Assembly: GCF_049801055.1 (NCBI RefSeq)
Contig: NZ_JBNAGF010000011.1
Coordinates: 115,631-179,630, forward strand
From: JBNAGF01 sp049801055
Lineage (GTDB): Bacteria; Pseudomonadota; Alphaproteobacteria; Rhodobacterales; Rhodobacteraceae
Direction of reading: 5' to 3'
Length of the DNA: 64,000 nucleotides
Positions within the stretch are counted from its first letter, which is position 1. Each line of letters begins with the position of its first letter. Shown in pieces: positions 26,201 through 35,079 of this stretch. The position numbers and the translations under genes were made by a program. Under the pieces are notes generated by a model. That model saw nothing but the letters and a program-made list of their open reading frames with translations. It had not been told where the DNA came from and ran no database searches.

Positions 26201-27781
26201 ATGAAAATCAACCATATGCTTGCTGCGGCAAGTGTCGTTGCGATGACTGCAGCCGGCGCTTCGGCCGAGACGATCCGCTGGGCCCGCGCCGGTGACGCGC
26301 TGACACTGGATCCACATGCTCAGAACGAAGGCCCTACCTCGGCGCTGGCGCACCAGATCATGGAGCCGCTGGTGATGCGCGACATGACCGGGGCGATGGT
26401 TCCGGCGCTGTCGACCGAATGGTCACCGTCCGAAGCAAACCCGAATATCTGGGTGTTCAAGCTGCGCGAAGGTGTAACGTTCCATGACGGCGCCGAGTTT
26501 GACAGCGAAGATGTGGTCTTTTCGCTGAACCGCGCCATGACCCCGGATTCCGACTACAAGGAACTGCTGGCCAGCGTGAAAGAGGTTCGCGCGACCGACA
26601 AATTCACGGTCGAGATCGAGACCAACGGCCCGAACCCGATCATGCCAAACAACCTGACCAACATGTTCATGATGGACAAAAGCTGGGCCGAAGCGAACAA
26701 CGCCGTCAAGGTACAAGACTATGAAGGTGGCGAAGACACCTTCGCGGCCAAGAACGCCAATGGTACCGGCCCCTATATGCTGGTTTCCCGCGAGCCCGAC
26801 GTGAAGACCGTGATGAAAATCAACGACAACTACTGGGGCAAGGGCGAGTTCCCGATGCAGGTCACCGAGATCGTCTATACCCCGATTCAGAACGCCGCGA
26901 CCCGTGTTGCCGCGCTGCTGTCGGGTGAAGTTGATTTCATTCAGGACGTGCCGGTACAGGATCTGGGCCGAGTTGCCGGAGCCGACGGGCTGGATGTTCG
27001 CACCGCCCCGCAAAACCGGGTCATCTTCTTTGGCATGAACCAAGGTGATGCCGACCTGAAGAACGACAATGTCGACGGCAAGAACCCCCTTGCGGACGTT
27101 CGTGTGCGCCGCGCCATGTCGATGGCGATCAACCGTGACGCCATCAAGCAGGTCGTGATGCGTGGCCAGTCGGCCCCGGCCGGCATGATCTCGCCGCCAT
27201 TCGTGAACGGCTGGAACGAGGAAATGGACAGTTCCTCCAAAACCGATGTCGAGGGTGCCAAGGCGCTGATGGCCGAGGCCGGCTATGGCGATGGTTTCTC
27301 GATTCAGCTTGATTGCCCGAATGATCGCTACATCAACGACGAAGCGATCTGTCAGGCCGCTGTTGGCATGCTGGCGCAGATCGGCGTGACCGTGAATCTC
27401 GACGCCAAGCCCAAGGCGCAGCATTTCCCGCTGATCAACACGCTGGAAACCGATTTCTACATGCTGGGCTGGGGTGTTCCGACCTACGACTCGGAATATA
27501 TCTTCAACTTCCTTGCGCACACCAAGGGCGAGAAATACGGCTCGTGGAACGGCACCCGTTTCTCGAACGCGGATCTCGATGCCAAGATCGAAGCGCTGGC
27601 CTCGGAAACCAACCTTCCGAAGCGTGACGAGATGATCAACGAGATCTGGCAGGTGGTTCAGGAAGAACAGCTTTATATCCCGATCCACCACCAGGTGCTG
27701 AACTGGGGCATGAAGTCCAACGTGGGCACCATCGTTGCCCCGGACGATACCGCCAAGTTCAAGTATTTCACCCTGAACTGA
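26201..27781 (+). CDS. Peptide/nickel-type ABC transporter substrate-binding protein (family 5)
   Basis: A 526-residue periplasmic binding protein with a signal peptide (residues 1-23, 'MLAAASVVAMTAAGASA'). Family-5 motifs are visible: 'ALTLDPHAQNEGPT', 'LREGVTFHDGAEFDSEDVVFSL' near residue 88, 'RVRRAMSMAINRDAI' and 'YDSEYIFNF'. It would bind an oligopeptide, dipeptide or other small cation-like solute for import. GGGAGA lies six bases before the ATG. It is followed by a strong terminator and then by an inverted TPR gene, so it is cut off from the permease genes at 29.3 kb that it most likely serves. Confidence 0.92.
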   Translation: MKINHMLAAASVVAMTAAGASAETIRWARAGDALTLDPHAQNEGPTSALAHQIMEPLVMRDMTGAMVPALSTEWSPSEANPNIWVFKLREGVTFHDGAEFDSEDVVFSLNRAMTPDSDYKELLASVKEVRATDKFTVEIETNGPNPIMPNNLTNMFMMDKSWAEANNAVKVQDYEGGEDTFAAKNANGTGPYMLVSREPDVKTVMKINDNYWGKGEFPMQVTEIVYTPIQNAATRVAALLSGEVDFIQDVPVQDLGRVAGADGLDVRTAPQNRVIFFGMNQGDADLKNDNVDGKNPLADVRVRRAMSMAINRDAIKQVVMRGQSAPAGMISPPFVNGWNEEMDSSSKTDVEGAKALMAEAGYGDGFSIQLDCPNDRYINDEAICQAAVGMLAQIGVTVNLDAKPKAQHFPLINTLETDFYMLGWGVPTYDSEYIFNFLAHTKGEKYGSWNGTRFSNADLDAKIEALASETNLPKRDEMINEIWQVVQEEQLYIPIHHQVLNWGMKSNVGTIVAPDDTAKFKYFTLN

Positions 27782-27820
27782 GGCCTGACCTCAAACCGGT
27801 GAAAACTACCCGGAAATTTA

Positions 27821-27849
27821 GGGCGGCCCTTTCAGGTCGCCCTTTTTTG
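27821..27849 (+). terminator. Rho-independent terminator after the binding-protein gene
   Basis: 8-base stem GGGCGGCC / GGTCGCCC (one G-U pair), 6-base loop, then a run of six T. It starts 40 bases after the stop codon and should limit read-through from the binding-protein gene. Confidence 0.85.
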
Positions 27850-27888
27850 TTCCCGGCGTGCGCTGGCGCGCCGGTTGCCCTGCGGATC

Positions 27889-29169
27889 TTACTGCAGGCC
27901 GATGACCGGAATACCGGCATCAAAAACCGGGCGGCGCATGGACAGGACCCGCCGGGCCTCGTCACCATTTCCTAGCTTCATCAATATGTTGGCATAGGTC
28001 AGTTCAAGCAAATCCCGCTGCGCCCGACTGCCGCCAAGCCGTTCCGACGATGCGAGCACCGGGATCAGATCATCCCGCGCCGCAGTCCAGTCGTTCCGCG
28101 CGATTGCTGACCAGGCCCGGGCCACCGGCGCGACAAGATCCCCCGCAAACCCGGTTTCTGTTTCAGCCAGCACTGCCAGCCGTTCTCCATTCCCTGCCAT
28201 GCCGTGAGACAGAGCCGCGTGCATGTCGGCAAAGCTCTGACCGGCATTGGGAAAGAACCTTGCGGCATAGTCGCTGAGCGCGGACCAGCGGTCTCCCTCA
28301 ACCTCGACCCCGGCGAGCTCTGCCCGGTAAAGGATGGCAGCGGTATCGGTCAGCACATTGATCGGCATGCCAAGCGAAGCCCCGGGGGCAACCCCGCGAT
28401 CCACCCACTCCCACATAGTCGCGATGTCGCCTTCGTGCAGAGCCCACAACGCGGTGTGCCAGCTCAGATGGCCATGCATCAGAGCCCGGTTGTCATAGGG
28501 AACCATCCAATCCTTCAGATAGGCCAGCCCGGCCACTGTTTCGCCCGCCTCATACTGCGCATGCGCCTTGAAATGTGCGGCATTGGCATTTCGGGGGTTC
28601 AGCGCAAGCGCGCGCTCCATCATCGTCATTGAAGCAGAGAGCTGGCCGGTTTCGCACAAAGACAGGGCATGCATGGACAGCATCCACCAGTCTTCGCCGT
28701 AATGCGGCAGCAACCGCGACGTGAACGCGAGCAATTCCGCCTCGCGCCCGGCCTTGCCGGAAAATCCGATCAGCCCAAAGACACTCGTGCACAGCTGAAC
28801 CGCCAAGGCATCTCGGGGATAGTCCTGCGCATGGGCCAGAACATGCGCCCGACACTCTGCGGCTTTGCCCGCCAAGAGCAGGGAAAACGCCGTAATATGG
28901 CTGCGTTCACGAGCAGAACAGCCTGATTGCAGCGCTTCGGCCCGGGCAATGGCCTCGCGCGCCGCCGGCATGTCGGCGGACATCATCAGGGCCCGTGCGT
29001 GGCCGGCGTGGGCGATCGCGAATCCCGGATCCTCTGCAACGGCTCTTGCAAAATCCTCAACCGCGCCGAACTCGGCCGCCAGAAACTTGTCGACCCCATC
29101 TACATAAGAATCCCTGGCCGACGCCACGGAAGTTCCCAGCGGGTTATCGTAACGATCCTTCAATGCCAT
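27889..29169 (-). CDS. Tetratricopeptide repeat protein of the TTC38 family
   Basis: A 426-residue soluble protein built of helical TPR-type repeats, for example 'AVEDFARAVAEDPGFAIAHAGHARALM' (quoted in part: 'EDFARAVAEDPGFAIAHAGH', near residue 38) and 'MTMMERALALNPRNANAAHF'. The overall plan and the 'HLSWHTALWALHEGD' segment resemble the TTC38 family, whose biochemical role is unknown. No signal peptide or catalytic motif is seen. AGGA precedes the ATG by eight bases. It lies in reverse orientation inside the ABC importer locus, between the binding-protein gene and the first permease. Confidence 0.8.
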   Translation of the reverse strand: MALKDRYDNPLGTSVASARDSYVDGVDKFLAAEFGAVEDFARAVAEDPGFAIAHAGHARALMMSADMPAAREAIARAEALQSGCSARERSHITAFSLLLAGKAAECRAHVLAHAQDYPRDALAVQLCTSVFGLIGFSGKAGREAELLAFTSRLLPHYGEDWWMLSMHALSLCETGQLSASMTMMERALALNPRNANAAHFKAHAQYEAGETVAGLAYLKDWMVPYDNRALMHGHLSWHTALWALHEGDIATMWEWVDRGVAPGASLGMPINVLTDTAAILYRAELAGVEVEGDRWSALSDYAARFFPNAGQSFADMHAALSHGMAGNGERLAVLAETETGFAGDLVAPVARAWSAIARNDWTAARDDLIPVLASSERLGGSRAQRDLLELTYANILMKLGNGDEARRVLSMRRPVFDAGIPVIGLQ

Positions 29170-29326
29170 GAGCTAATCCTTTCGATCAAAAATCGGTTTC
29201 CCGGCGCACGTCTGAAAAACAATGGCGACGACACTTTGGGACCATCCTTTGCAACGGCTTCCCCTGCGACAACTTGACCATTCCCGCCCCACCTGCCAAG
29301 AGGAAAGCAATAACCGGGGAGAACAA

Positions 29327-30304
29327 ATGCTCGCTTACATCATCCGGCGGGTTTTCCAGTCCATCATCGTCTTGCTGGTGGTCGGGCTGGTTGCCTTTTC
29401 CATGTTCCGCTTTGTTGGCGATCCGATCGACAACATGCTGGGACAGGAACGCACACAGGCCGACATCGAACGGCTGCGTACCGATCTTGGGCTCGATCAG
29501 CCTTTTCCGGTGCAATATTTCAAATTCCTGCAAGGTGCCGTCGAGGGCAATTTCGGCGTGTCTTACAGGCAAGGCCGACCTGTCTCGACGATCATCGCTG
29601 AACGCGCGCCGGCAACGCTCGAGCTTGCACTGGTGTCGGGATTCTTCGCCATCACGGTGGGTATCGGGCTTGGTGTTTTTACGGCAATTCGACGAAGGGG
29701 GATGGCAGCCAACGTGATCATGACACTCAGTCTGATCGGCGTTTCGCTGCCGACGTTCCTGATCGGCATCCTGTTGATCTATGTCTTTTCGGTCGAACTG
29801 GACTGGCTGCCCAGTTTCGGCCGCGGAGACACCGTTATGATTGGTAACTGGTCCACCGGTTTCCTGACAGCTTCGGGCCTCAAGGCTCTGATTTTGCCTG
29901 CAATCACGCTGGGGCTCTATCAGATGACGCTGATTATGCGGCTGGTTCGCTCCGAGATGCTCGAAGTGCTGCGAGCAGACTATATCCGCTTTGCCCGAGC
30001 CCGTGGCCTGTCCGACCGGGTGGTAAATTTCCGACATGCACTGAAGAATACGCTGGTGCCGGTGATCACCGTAACAGGCTTGCAGCTCGGATCGATCATC
30101 GCTTTTGCCATCATTACCGAAACGGTGTTCCAGTGGCCCGGTGTCGGCCTGTTGTTCATCAACGCGGTCCAGTTCGTCGACATCCCCGTAATGGCAGCCT
30201 ACCTGATGCTGATCTCGGTGATGTTCGTGGGCATCAACCTGATCGTCGACCTGCTGTATTACGCCATTGATCCGCGCCTTCGCATCGACGGGAGGACAGC
30301 ATGA
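29327..30304 (+). CDS. dppB: Peptide-type ABC transporter permease (DppB-like)
   Basis: A 325-residue inner-membrane permease with an N-terminal segment 'RRVFQSIIVLLVVGLVAFSMF', the DppB-type sequence 'LRTDLGLDQPFPVQYFKFL' near residue 48 and the EAA loop 'DYIRFARARGLSDRVVNFRHALKNTLVPVITVTGLQLG' (core 'RARGLSDRVVNFRHALKN' near 220). Six segments are expected. The start at 29327 has GGGGAGAA five bases upstream. The stop overlaps the GFA gene by four bases. Confidence 0.92.
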   Translation: MLAYIIRRVFQSIIVLLVVGLVAFSMFRFVGDPIDNMLGQERTQADIERLRTDLGLDQPFPVQYFKFLQGAVEGNFGVSYRQGRPVSTIIAERAPATLELALVSGFFAITVGIGLGVFTAIRRRGMAANVIMTLSLIGVSLPTFLIGILLIYVFSVELDWLPSFGRGDTVMIGNWSTGFLTASGLKALILPAITLGLYQMTLIMRLVRSEMLEVLRADYIRFARARGLSDRVVNFRHALKNTLVPVITVTGLQLGSIIAFAIITETVFQWPGVGLLFINAVQFVDIPVMAAYLMLISVMFVGINLIVDLLYYAIDPRLRIDGRTA

Positions 30305-30756
30305 AACTCAGTGGTTCCTGTCACTGCAAGGCTGTACGTTTCAGCGTCGACGCCCCCTGCCCGGTTCCGTTCAACCAGTGCTACTGCTCCATTTGTCGCA
30401 AGACAGCAGGTGCAGGCGGATACGCCATCAATCTTGGTGCCCGTACCGATACCCTCGAAGTTGAAGGGCGCGAGAACATCTCGACCTATCAATCGAGCGA
30501 AAACATGGAGCGGACCTTCTGCAAGATCTGTGGCAGCGCGCTGTGGGGGTATTCCGCAAGCTGGCCCGACCTGATCCACCCGCACGCTTCTGCGATCGAC
30601 ACCGAATTGCCGGTGCCGCCTGAACGAACACACATGATGCTTGATTCGCGAGCAAACTGGGCCGAGCCGCAGATCCATTCGGGGGACAAGAACTTTGACG
30701 CCTACCCTGATGAAAGCCTGGCCGAATGGCATGACCGGAATGGAATGACAGCATGA
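30301..30756 (+). CDS. GFA-family zinc protein (formaldehyde-activating enzyme / CENP-V fold)
   Basis: A 151-residue cytoplasmic protein with the zinc-binding cysteines of the GFA family: 'GSCHCKAVRF' (residues 5-14), 'CYCSICRKTAGAGGY' (27-41) and 'FCKICGSALWGY' near 72. Family members include S-(hydroxymethyl)glutathione synthase, but most have no proven activity. It is set between two permease genes with four-base overlaps on both sides, so it must be translated with the importer. A role in handling the imported compound, perhaps one that reacts with glutathione or releases formaldehyde, is inference. Confidence 0.88.
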   Translation: MKLSGSCHCKAVRFSVDAPCPVPFNQCYCSICRKTAGAGGYAINLGARTDTLEVEGRENISTYQSSENMERTFCKICGSALWGYSASWPDLIHPHASAIDTELPVPPERTHMMLDSRANWAEPQIHSGDKNFDAYPDESLAEWHDRNGMTA

Positions 30757-31703
30757 CTGACACCAGCCAAAAACAACCTGCGACAAGCCCCTCGCGCCTC
30801 GCCGAGTTCTGGGACAGTGATTTTGTCTGGTCCTTCCGGCACTCGCCAGTGGCCATCGTTGCGCTCATGGTAGTTCTGATCCTCGTTCTCGCCGCCCTGT
30901 TCGCGCCGTTGATTGCGCCCCATGACCCGTTCAATCCGGCCACGCTCAATCTGATGAACGGGTTCTCCCCACCCGGTCAGCCCAACGCCTTTACGCAGGA
31001 CACGTTCCTGCTGGGCACCGATGATCAGGGGCGTGATGTATACTCGACGATCCTGTATGGCTTGCGCATTTCGCTGTTCGTCGGCGTGTCTGCGGTCATG
31101 CTGGCCATGATCATCGGTGTGATCCTGGGTCTTGTGGCCGCTTATGTCGGCGGCTGGACCGAAACCATCATCATGCGGATTGCCGATGTTCAGCTGACCT
31201 TTCCCGCAATTCTGGTTGCCATGCTGATTTTCGGCGTTGCCAAGGGGTTCACGCCGCCAGAATACCGAAACGAGATGGCGATCTGGGTGCTGATCGTTGC
31301 AATCGCACTGTCCGACTGGGTGCAGTTTGCCCGTGTTGTGCGGGGCGCTGCATTGGTGGAAAAGAACCGCGAATACGTGCAGGCCGCCCGGATGATCGGG
31401 CGATCCGGCCCTGCGATCATGATGCGTCACATCCTGCCGAACATTCTGTCACCGGTTCTGGTCATCGCGACGATTTCGCTGGCGCTGGCAATCATTGCCG
31501 AAGCCACGCTGTCGTTTCTCGGTGTCGGGGCACCTCCGACCCAGCCGTCACTCGGAACTCTGATCCGCATTGGACAGGGATACCTGTTTTCCGGCGAATG
31601 GTGGATCCTGTTCTTTCCCGCCGTCACCCTTTTGGCACTGGCCCTTTCGGTCAACCTGCTCGGTGACTGGCTGCGTGACGCTCTGAACCCGAAGCTGCGG
31701 TGA
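30753..31703 (+). CDS. dppC: Peptide-type ABC transporter permease (DppC-like)
   Basis: A 316-residue permease. The N-terminal cytoplasmic region 'EFWDSDFVWSFRHSPVAIVA' leads into the first membrane segment near residue 30; 'FLLGTDDQGRDVYSTILYGLRISLFVG' (core 'LGTDDQGRDVYSTILYG') is the standard DppC motif near 85-105, and the EAA loop contains 'EYVQAARMIGRSGPAIMMRHILPN' (core 'YVQAARMIGRSG'). It pairs with the DppB-like permease on the other side of the GFA gene. It overlaps the GFA stop and the next ATPase region. Confidence 0.93.
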   Translation: MTDTSQKQPATSPSRLAEFWDSDFVWSFRHSPVAIVALMVVLILVLAALFAPLIAPHDPFNPATLNLMNGFSPPGQPNAFTQDTFLLGTDDQGRDVYSTILYGLRISLFVGVSAVMLAMIIGVILGLVAAYVGGWTETIIMRIADVQLTFPAILVAMLIFGVAKGFTPPEYRNEMAIWVLIVAIALSDWVQFARVVRGAALVEKNREYVQAARMIGRSGPAIMMRHILPNILSPVLVIATISLALAIIAEATLSFLGVGAPPTQPSLGTLIRIGQGYLFSGEWWILFFPAVTLLALALSVNLLGDWLRDALNPKLR

Positions 31704-31708
31704 ATTCA

Positions 31709-32671
31709 ATGGAATCAGTACTTTCCGTCCGAGATCTCGTCGTCGAGATCCCCACCCGCCGCGGCATTCTGCGCCCGGTGGACAATGTCAGCTATGAGCT
31801 TGCACCGGGTGAAATCCTTGGCGTCGTTGGCGAATCCGGCGCCGGCAAGTCCATGACCGGCAATGCCGTGATCGGCCTGCTGGACCGGCCAGCGCATATC
31901 GCCAGCGGTGAGATACTGCTGAACGGGCGCCGGATCGACAACCTTCCCATGCGCGACATGCGCAAGGTGCGCGGCAAGGAAATCGGCATGGTTTTTCAGG
32001 ACCCGCTGACCTCGCTCAATCCACTGATCCCGATCGGCGAACAACTGTCCGAAACCATCGAAACCCATTTGGGCGTATCCAGGACCGAGGCCCGCAAACG
32101 GGCTCTGGCATCTCTGGAAGAGGTTGGCATTCCCGCCGCCGCCGAACGGCTCGACAGTTACCCGCACGAGTTTTCGGGCGGAATGCGGCAGCGCGTTGTG
32201 ATCGCGCTCGCACTTTGCGCCGAGCCCTCGCTCGTCATTGCCGACGAACCGACCACTGCGCTTGACGTTTCGGTTCAGGCCCAGATCATTGCCTTGCTCA
32301 AACGGCTATGCCGTGAGCACGGAACCTCGGTCATTTTGGTGACGCATGACATGGGTGTCATTGCCGAGGCCGCCGACCGTGTTGCCGTGATGTATGCTGG
32401 TCAGCTGGTCGAAATCGGCCCGGTGCAGGACGTTCTGACCCGGCCACGTCACCCCTATACCGATGGGCTGGTGGGCTCGATGCCCGCCAACAGCCACGGC
32501 CAGCCGCGTCTGCGCCAGATCCCTGGCGCGATGCCCCGGCTGAATGACCTGCCCGACGGGTGCCCGTTCAATACTCGCTGCTCGTTGGCACAAGACAAAT
32601 GCCGGGCCGCGCCGCGCCCAACCCTTTCACAGGGTGCAGCTTGCTGGTTTCCGTTGGGAGACGCCTCATGA
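31709..32671 (+). CDS. dppD: Peptide-type ABC transporter ATP-binding protein (DppD-like)
   Basis: A 320-residue ATPase: Walker A 'GESGAGKS' near residue 42, signature 'FSGGMRQRVVIALAL' near 154, Walker B 'LVIADEPTTALDVSVQAQI' and the C-terminal oligopeptide-transporter motif with Cys residues 'GCPFNTRCSLAQDKC', which in this family can hold an Fe-S cluster. The start could be the GTG at 31700, overlapping the DppC stop, or this ATG; neither has a clear ribosome site. Confidence 0.92.
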   Translation: MESVLSVRDLVVEIPTRRGILRPVDNVSYELAPGEILGVVGESGAGKSMTGNAVIGLLDRPAHIASGEILLNGRRIDNLPMRDMRKVRGKEIGMVFQDPLTSLNPLIPIGEQLSETIETHLGVSRTEARKRALASLEEVGIPAAAERLDSYPHEFSGGMRQRVVIALALCAEPSLVIADEPTTALDVSVQAQIIALLKRLCREHGTSVILVTHDMGVIAEAADRVAVMYAGQLVEIGPVQDVLTRPRHPYTDGLVGSMPANSHGQPRLRQIPGAMPRLNDLPDGCPFNTRCSLAQDKCRAAPRPTLSQGAACWFPLGDAS

Positions 32672-33633
32672 GCATGGTTTCGATCAAGAACCTGACCCGC
32701 ACTTTCGATGTGTCCAAGCCCTGGTTGAACCGGTTGCTGGAACGGCTTCCGAAACAGACCCTGACGGCAGTATCCGACGTTTCGTTCGAGATCGAGGAAA
32801 AGACGGTCTATGCCCTTGTCGGGGAATCCGGTTCGGGCAAGTCGACCATCGGCAAGATCCTTGTCGGGCTGTTGAACCCCTCGAACGGCACCGTCGCGGT
32901 CGAGGGCGTGGACATGGCGACCGAAGTCGACAAGACAGTCCTTGCCGAGCTGCGTTCGAATATCCAGATGATCTTTCAGGATCCCTATGCCTCGCTAAAC
33001 CCACGCTGGAGGGTCAAGGACATCATCGTGGAGCCGGTTCAGGCACAGGGCGGCAACACCGATGGGCTTGCCGAAAAACTGCTCGAACAGGTCGGGCTAT
33101 CGGCAGAGGATGCCGACAAGTTCCCGCACCAGTTTTCCGGCGGTCAGCGGCAGCGGATCTGCGTGGCCCGAGCGCTGGCGTCGAACCCCCGGTTGATTGT
33201 CTGCGACGAACCCACGTCGGCGCTGGATGTTTCGGTGCAGGCACAGGTTCTCAACCTGATGTCGGATCTCAAGGACGATCTCGGCCTGACTTATCTGTTC
33301 ATCAGCCACGACCTGACCGTCGTGCGCCACATGGCAGACAGGATCGGTGTTCTTTACCTTGGCCAGTTGGTCGAAGAGGCAGACCCGGACACGCTGTTCG
33401 AAAACCCGCGCCACCCCTACACCCAGATGTTGCTGGAAGCTGCGCCTCGGATCAACCAGTTCGGCCGCGCCGACGACCCGCCGCAAGGCGAGATCCCGGA
33501 CCCGATCAATCCTCCGCCCGGTTGCGTGTTCAATCCCCGCTGCGCCCTTGCAACGGATCTGTGCAGAACGACCAGACCGGAACTGCGTAGCTTTGGCACG
33601 ACGCGGGCCGCCTGTCACATGGTCGAAAGCTGA
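32668..33633 (+). CDS. dppF: Peptide-type ABC transporter ATP-binding protein (DppF-like)
   Basis: A 321-residue ATPase with Walker A 'GESGSGKST' near residue 55, signature 'FSGGQRQRICVARAL' near 154, Walker B 'LIVCDEPTSALDVSVQAQV' and the C-terminal 'GCVFNPRCALATDLC' motif of oligopeptide importers. GGGAG seven bases before the ATG, plus an ATGA overlap with the DppD-like gene, fixes the start. It ends the operon, and a strong terminator follows. Confidence 0.93.
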   Translation: MSMVSIKNLTRTFDVSKPWLNRLLERLPKQTLTAVSDVSFEIEEKTVYALVGESGSGKSTIGKILVGLLNPSNGTVAVEGVDMATEVDKTVLAELRSNIQMIFQDPYASLNPRWRVKDIIVEPVQAQGGNTDGLAEKLLEQVGLSAEDADKFPHQFSGGQRQRICVARALASNPRLIVCDEPTSALDVSVQAQVLNLMSDLKDDLGLTYLFISHDLTVVRHMADRIGVLYLGQLVEEADPDTLFENPRHPYTQMLLEAAPRINQFGRADDPPQGEIPDPINPPPGCVFNPRCALATDLCRTTRPELRSFGTTRAACHMVES

Positions 33634-33695
33634 CGACTGGCCTTGACCGGAACGCGGCAAGCGAGGCTCGGACGCGTGCGGCTGCAAATGAGAAA

Positions 33696-33736
33696 GACCG
33701 GTGCGCCGGATTTCAGCGCGCCGGTCCGATTTTTTT
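33696..33736 (+). terminator. Rho-independent terminator of the peptide importer operon
   Basis: 11-base stem GACCGGTGCGC / GCGCGCCGGTC (one G-U pair), 9-base loop, then seven T after three spacer bases. It lies 63 bases after the DppF stop and just before the convergent glutaryl-CoA dehydrogenase gene. Confidence 0.9.
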
Positions 33737-33745
33737 CGAATGGCT

Positions 33746-34975
33746 TCAGAAGAACGCCTGTAACCCGGTCTGGGCCCGCCCCAAAATCAGAGCATGCACG
33801 TCATGGGTTCCCTCATAGGTATTCACCGTTTCAAGGTTGACCATGTGGCGGATCACCTGAAAATCGAGACTGATGCCATTGCCGCCATGCATGTCGCGCG
33901 ACAGGCGGGCGATATCCAGCGCCTTGCCACAGTTGTTGCGTTTGACGATCGAGATCATCTCGGGCGCTGCCACGGCTTCGTCCATCAGCCGGCCAACCCG
34001 CAATGAGGCCTGCAGGCCAAGAGCGATCTCGGTCTGCATGTCGGCCAACTTACGCTGAAACAGCTGCGTCTGCGCCAGCGGCCGGTTGAACTGGTGCCGG
34101 TCCAGCCCGTATTGCCGGGCGCCGTGCCAGCAGGCCTCGGCCGCCCCCATCACGCCCCAGCTGATCCCGTATCGCGCACGATTGAGGCACCCGAACGGCC
34201 CTTTCAATCCCTGCACATGCGGCAGCAGCGCGTCCTCGCCAACCTCGACACCATCCATCACGATCTCACCTGTGATCGAAGCCCTCAGCGACATCTTGTT
34301 TTCAATCTTGGGAGCCGAAAGGCCCTTGGTTCCCTTGTCCAGAACGAAACCGCGGATCCGACCGTCATGAGCGTCTGACTTGGCCCAAACCACGAATACA
34401 TCGGCGATCGGCGCGTTCGAGATCCACATCTTGCTGCCAGTCAGCCTGTAACCGTCAGCGGTTTTCTCGGCACGGGTCTTCATGGCGGCCGGGTCCGATC
34501 CCGCATCGGGCTCGGTCAGGCCAAAGCAGCCAATGTATTCACCGCTGGCCAGTTTCGGAAGATATTTGCGGCGCTGTTCTTCGCTGCCATAGGCATAGAT
34601 CGGATACATCACCAGCGAGCTCTGAACCGACATCATCGAGCGATAGCCGGAATCCACGCGCTCAACTTCCCGGGCAACCAGGCCATAGGCAACATATCCG
34701 CTGCCCAGCCCGCCATATTCTTCGGGGATGGTGGTTCCCAGCAGGCCCATTTCTCCCATTTCGCGAAAAATCCCGGGATCCGTATGCTCGGTCTGGAACG
34801 CCTCGGTGACGCGCGGCTGCAGTTTTTCTTGTGCATAAGCACGCGCGCTGGCCGAGATCATCCGTTCGTCTTCAGTCAACTGATCTTCCAGACGCAGGGG
34901 ATCGGCCCAGTCGAAACTCCCCAGATCAGGGGCATCCTTGGCGCGGAGGGTCGGCTTGGTGACGGGTGCGTTCAT
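33746..34975 (-). CDS. gcdH: Glutaryl-CoA dehydrogenase
   Basis: A 409-residue FAD-dependent acyl-CoA dehydrogenase that oxidises and decarboxylates glutaryl-CoA to crotonyl-CoA in lysine and tryptophan breakdown. Seen: 'FGLTEPDAGSDPAAMKTRAEK' (in part 'GLTEPDAGSDPAAM', near 155), 'WISNAPIADVFVVWAK', 'RDMHGGNGISLDFQVIRH' and the C-terminal catalytic-base region 'NTYEGTHDVHALILGRAQTG' with Glu near residue 386, typical of this enzyme rather than of short-chain acyl-CoA dehydrogenases. The start at 34975 follows AAGGAG by seven bases. The divergent LysR gene is its likely regulator. Confidence 0.95.
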   Translation of the reverse strand: MNAPVTKPTLRAKDAPDLGSFDWADPLRLEDQLTEDERMISASARAYAQEKLQPRVTEAFQTEHTDPGIFREMGEMGLLGTTIPEEYGGLGSGYVAYGLVAREVERVDSGYRSMMSVQSSLVMYPIYAYGSEEQRRKYLPKLASGEYIGCFGLTEPDAGSDPAAMKTRAEKTADGYRLTGSKMWISNAPIADVFVVWAKSDAHDGRIRGFVLDKGTKGLSAPKIENKMSLRASITGEIVMDGVEVGEDALLPHVQGLKGPFGCLNRARYGISWGVMGAAEACWHGARQYGLDRHQFNRPLAQTQLFQRKLADMQTEIALGLQASLRVGRLMDEAVAAPEMISIVKRNNCGKALDIARLSRDMHGGNGISLDFQVIRHMVNLETVNTYEGTHDVHALILGRAQTGLQAFF

Positions 34976-35059
34976 GTCTGTCTCCTTGAGAGCATAGTGC
35001 ATGTTTGCGCGCACCCTATCCCTTTGCGCTCGACAAAAACAGCGAGACTTCCGCATCAA

Positions 35060-35079
35060 AGCATGAGTATTATGCATAC
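35060..35079. promoter_or_regulatory. Possible LysR operator between gcdH and its regulator
   Basis: Just before the LysR start, GCAT (35061-35064) and ATGC (35072-35075) form an inverted repeat with a T-N11-A spacing, the usual LysR-type box, followed by the palindrome TATGCATA. It lies at the end of a 104-base divergent region. Confidence 0.4.

Noticed and set aside
26423..27691. 422-codon minus-strand frame opposite the binding-protein gene
   Set aside because: Shadow of a strongly biased gene; no start site or motifs.
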